Source of the DNA: Streptomyces albogriseolus
GTDB taxonomy: Bacteria; Actinomycetota; Actinomycetes; Streptomycetales; Streptomycetaceae
Length of the DNA: 64,000 nt
Assembly (NCBI GenBank): GCA_014650475.1
Contig: BMVA01000003.1
Location: 496,001-560,000 of the forward strand
Reading direction: 5' to 3'
Shown here: positions 63,891-64,000 of the stretch, piece by piece
Layout: each line of letters begins with the position of its first letter
Numbering within the stretch: position 1 is the stretch's first letter
The notes under the pieces: generated by a model
Told to the model about the DNA's origin: nothing
What the model saw: only the letters and a program-made list of their open reading frames with translations
The model's database searches: none
Made by a program: the position numbers and the translations under genes

Positions 63891-64000
63891 ATGCGCGAGA
63901 TCCTCGGAAGGCGACGCAGGCTCCTGTCCCGGCGCGGTGACGAAGGGCCCGATCTGATCGGTGCGGCCCTGACCTTCGCCGCGGAATGGCAGTGGCCCGT
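63891..64000 (+). CDS. Bifunctional DNA primase/polymerase-type protein (5' part)
   Basis: Only the first 36 residues are visible: MREILGRRRRLLSRRGDEGP followed by DLIGAALTFAAEWQWPV. This N-terminus, with W-Q-W-P-V before a PG-type motif, is typical of Streptomyces primase/polymerase N-terminal-domain (primPol-like) proteins; the identification is from family memory and a short fragment. AAAGGAA precedes ATG 63891. Confidence 0.6.
   Translation, partial: MREILGRRRRLLSRRGDEGPDLIGAALTFAAEWQWP

Overview
The window is high-GC actinobacterial DNA that I read as Streptomyces, from the central, oriC-proximal part of the chromosome. The case rests on ssgR-ssgA, a FemX-type branching enzyme, a C-terminally glycine-rich SSB, a fused cydCD, a DtpA/Sco/CopCD copper cluster, very high G+C at third codon positions and many GTG/TTG starts. 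Gene order resembles the S. coelicolor region running from the femX neighbourhood past rpsF-ssb-rpsR-rplI and dnaB to pepP. This is recalled from general knowledge, not computed. No transposase, integrase, CRISPR array or rRNA was seen, and one tRNA (Ser, GCU) is present.

Layout. 1-2.6 kb: alanine racemase-fold protein (cut by the left edge), femX and a small membrane protein, all on the minus strand. 2.9-4.7 kb: rpsF-ssb-rpsR-rplI. 4.7-8 kb: a MATE transporter (minus) and dnaB (plus). 8-18 kb: accessory metabolism and regulation (serine hydrolase, acetyltransferases, MarR/MFS pair, HbpS-like protein, NUDIX, LysR, a PLP-dependent Cys/Met-metabolism enzyme coupled to ptpA, a cupin). 18-19.4 kb: ssgR-ssgA, for sporulation septation. 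19.5-28.2 kb: His-rich YibE/F protein, TPP-riboswitch-controlled thiC, TerD-VWA fusion, membrane protein, metallophosphatase, LacI regulator. 28.6-36.2 kb: aromatic aminotransferase, then cydA-cydB-cydCD behind a Rex operator, and a possible 19-residue peptide gene. 36.5-42.5 kb: M23 peptidase, HAD phosphatase, LLM oxidoreductase, a small unknown protein coupled to a KptA/Tpt1 RNA 2'-phosphotransferase, and an alpha/beta-hydrolase-SDR fusion. 42.6-46.2 kb: tandem ABC-2 transporter pairs. 46.3-50.2 kb: tRNA-Ser, HAD phosphatase, serS, pheA. 50.2-56.4 kb: copper handling (dtpA, copCD, PCuAC lipoprotein, sco, ycnI, membrane protein). 56.6-64 kb: RsbW-like ATPase, an LAXTG surface protein with a possible PD-(D/E)XK core, a conserved protein, pepP, a GAF-PP2C phosphatase, and the start of a primase/polymerase-like gene.

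Two chromosome-scale signals overlie the genes. First, six perfect GTTTCACGTGAAAC parS sites (ParB binding) and two one-mismatch sites are scattered through the window. Several sit on start codons, inside a coding region, or next to terminator-like palindromes, and one lies inside the thiC TPP riboswitch. Second, three clusters of DnaA-box-like 9-mers lie upstream of dnaB (about 6.25-6.34 kb), upstream of kptA (40.66-40.71 kb) and between pheA and serS (48.88-49.19 kb). Both fit a position close to oriC.

Functional themes: replication and segregation hardware (ssb, dnaB, parS, DnaA boxes), cell envelope and development (femX, ssgRA, ptpA, M23 peptidase, LAXTG protein, copper/DtpA), low-oxygen respiration (Rex-cydABCD), and aromatic amino-acid metabolism (pheA, HisC-like aminotransferase). 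No unequivocal new multi-gene system was found. The best candidates for undescribed biology are the LAXTG surface protein with a nuclease-like core, the two tiny ORFs with structured leaders, the parS-bearing riboswitch, and the KptA pair.
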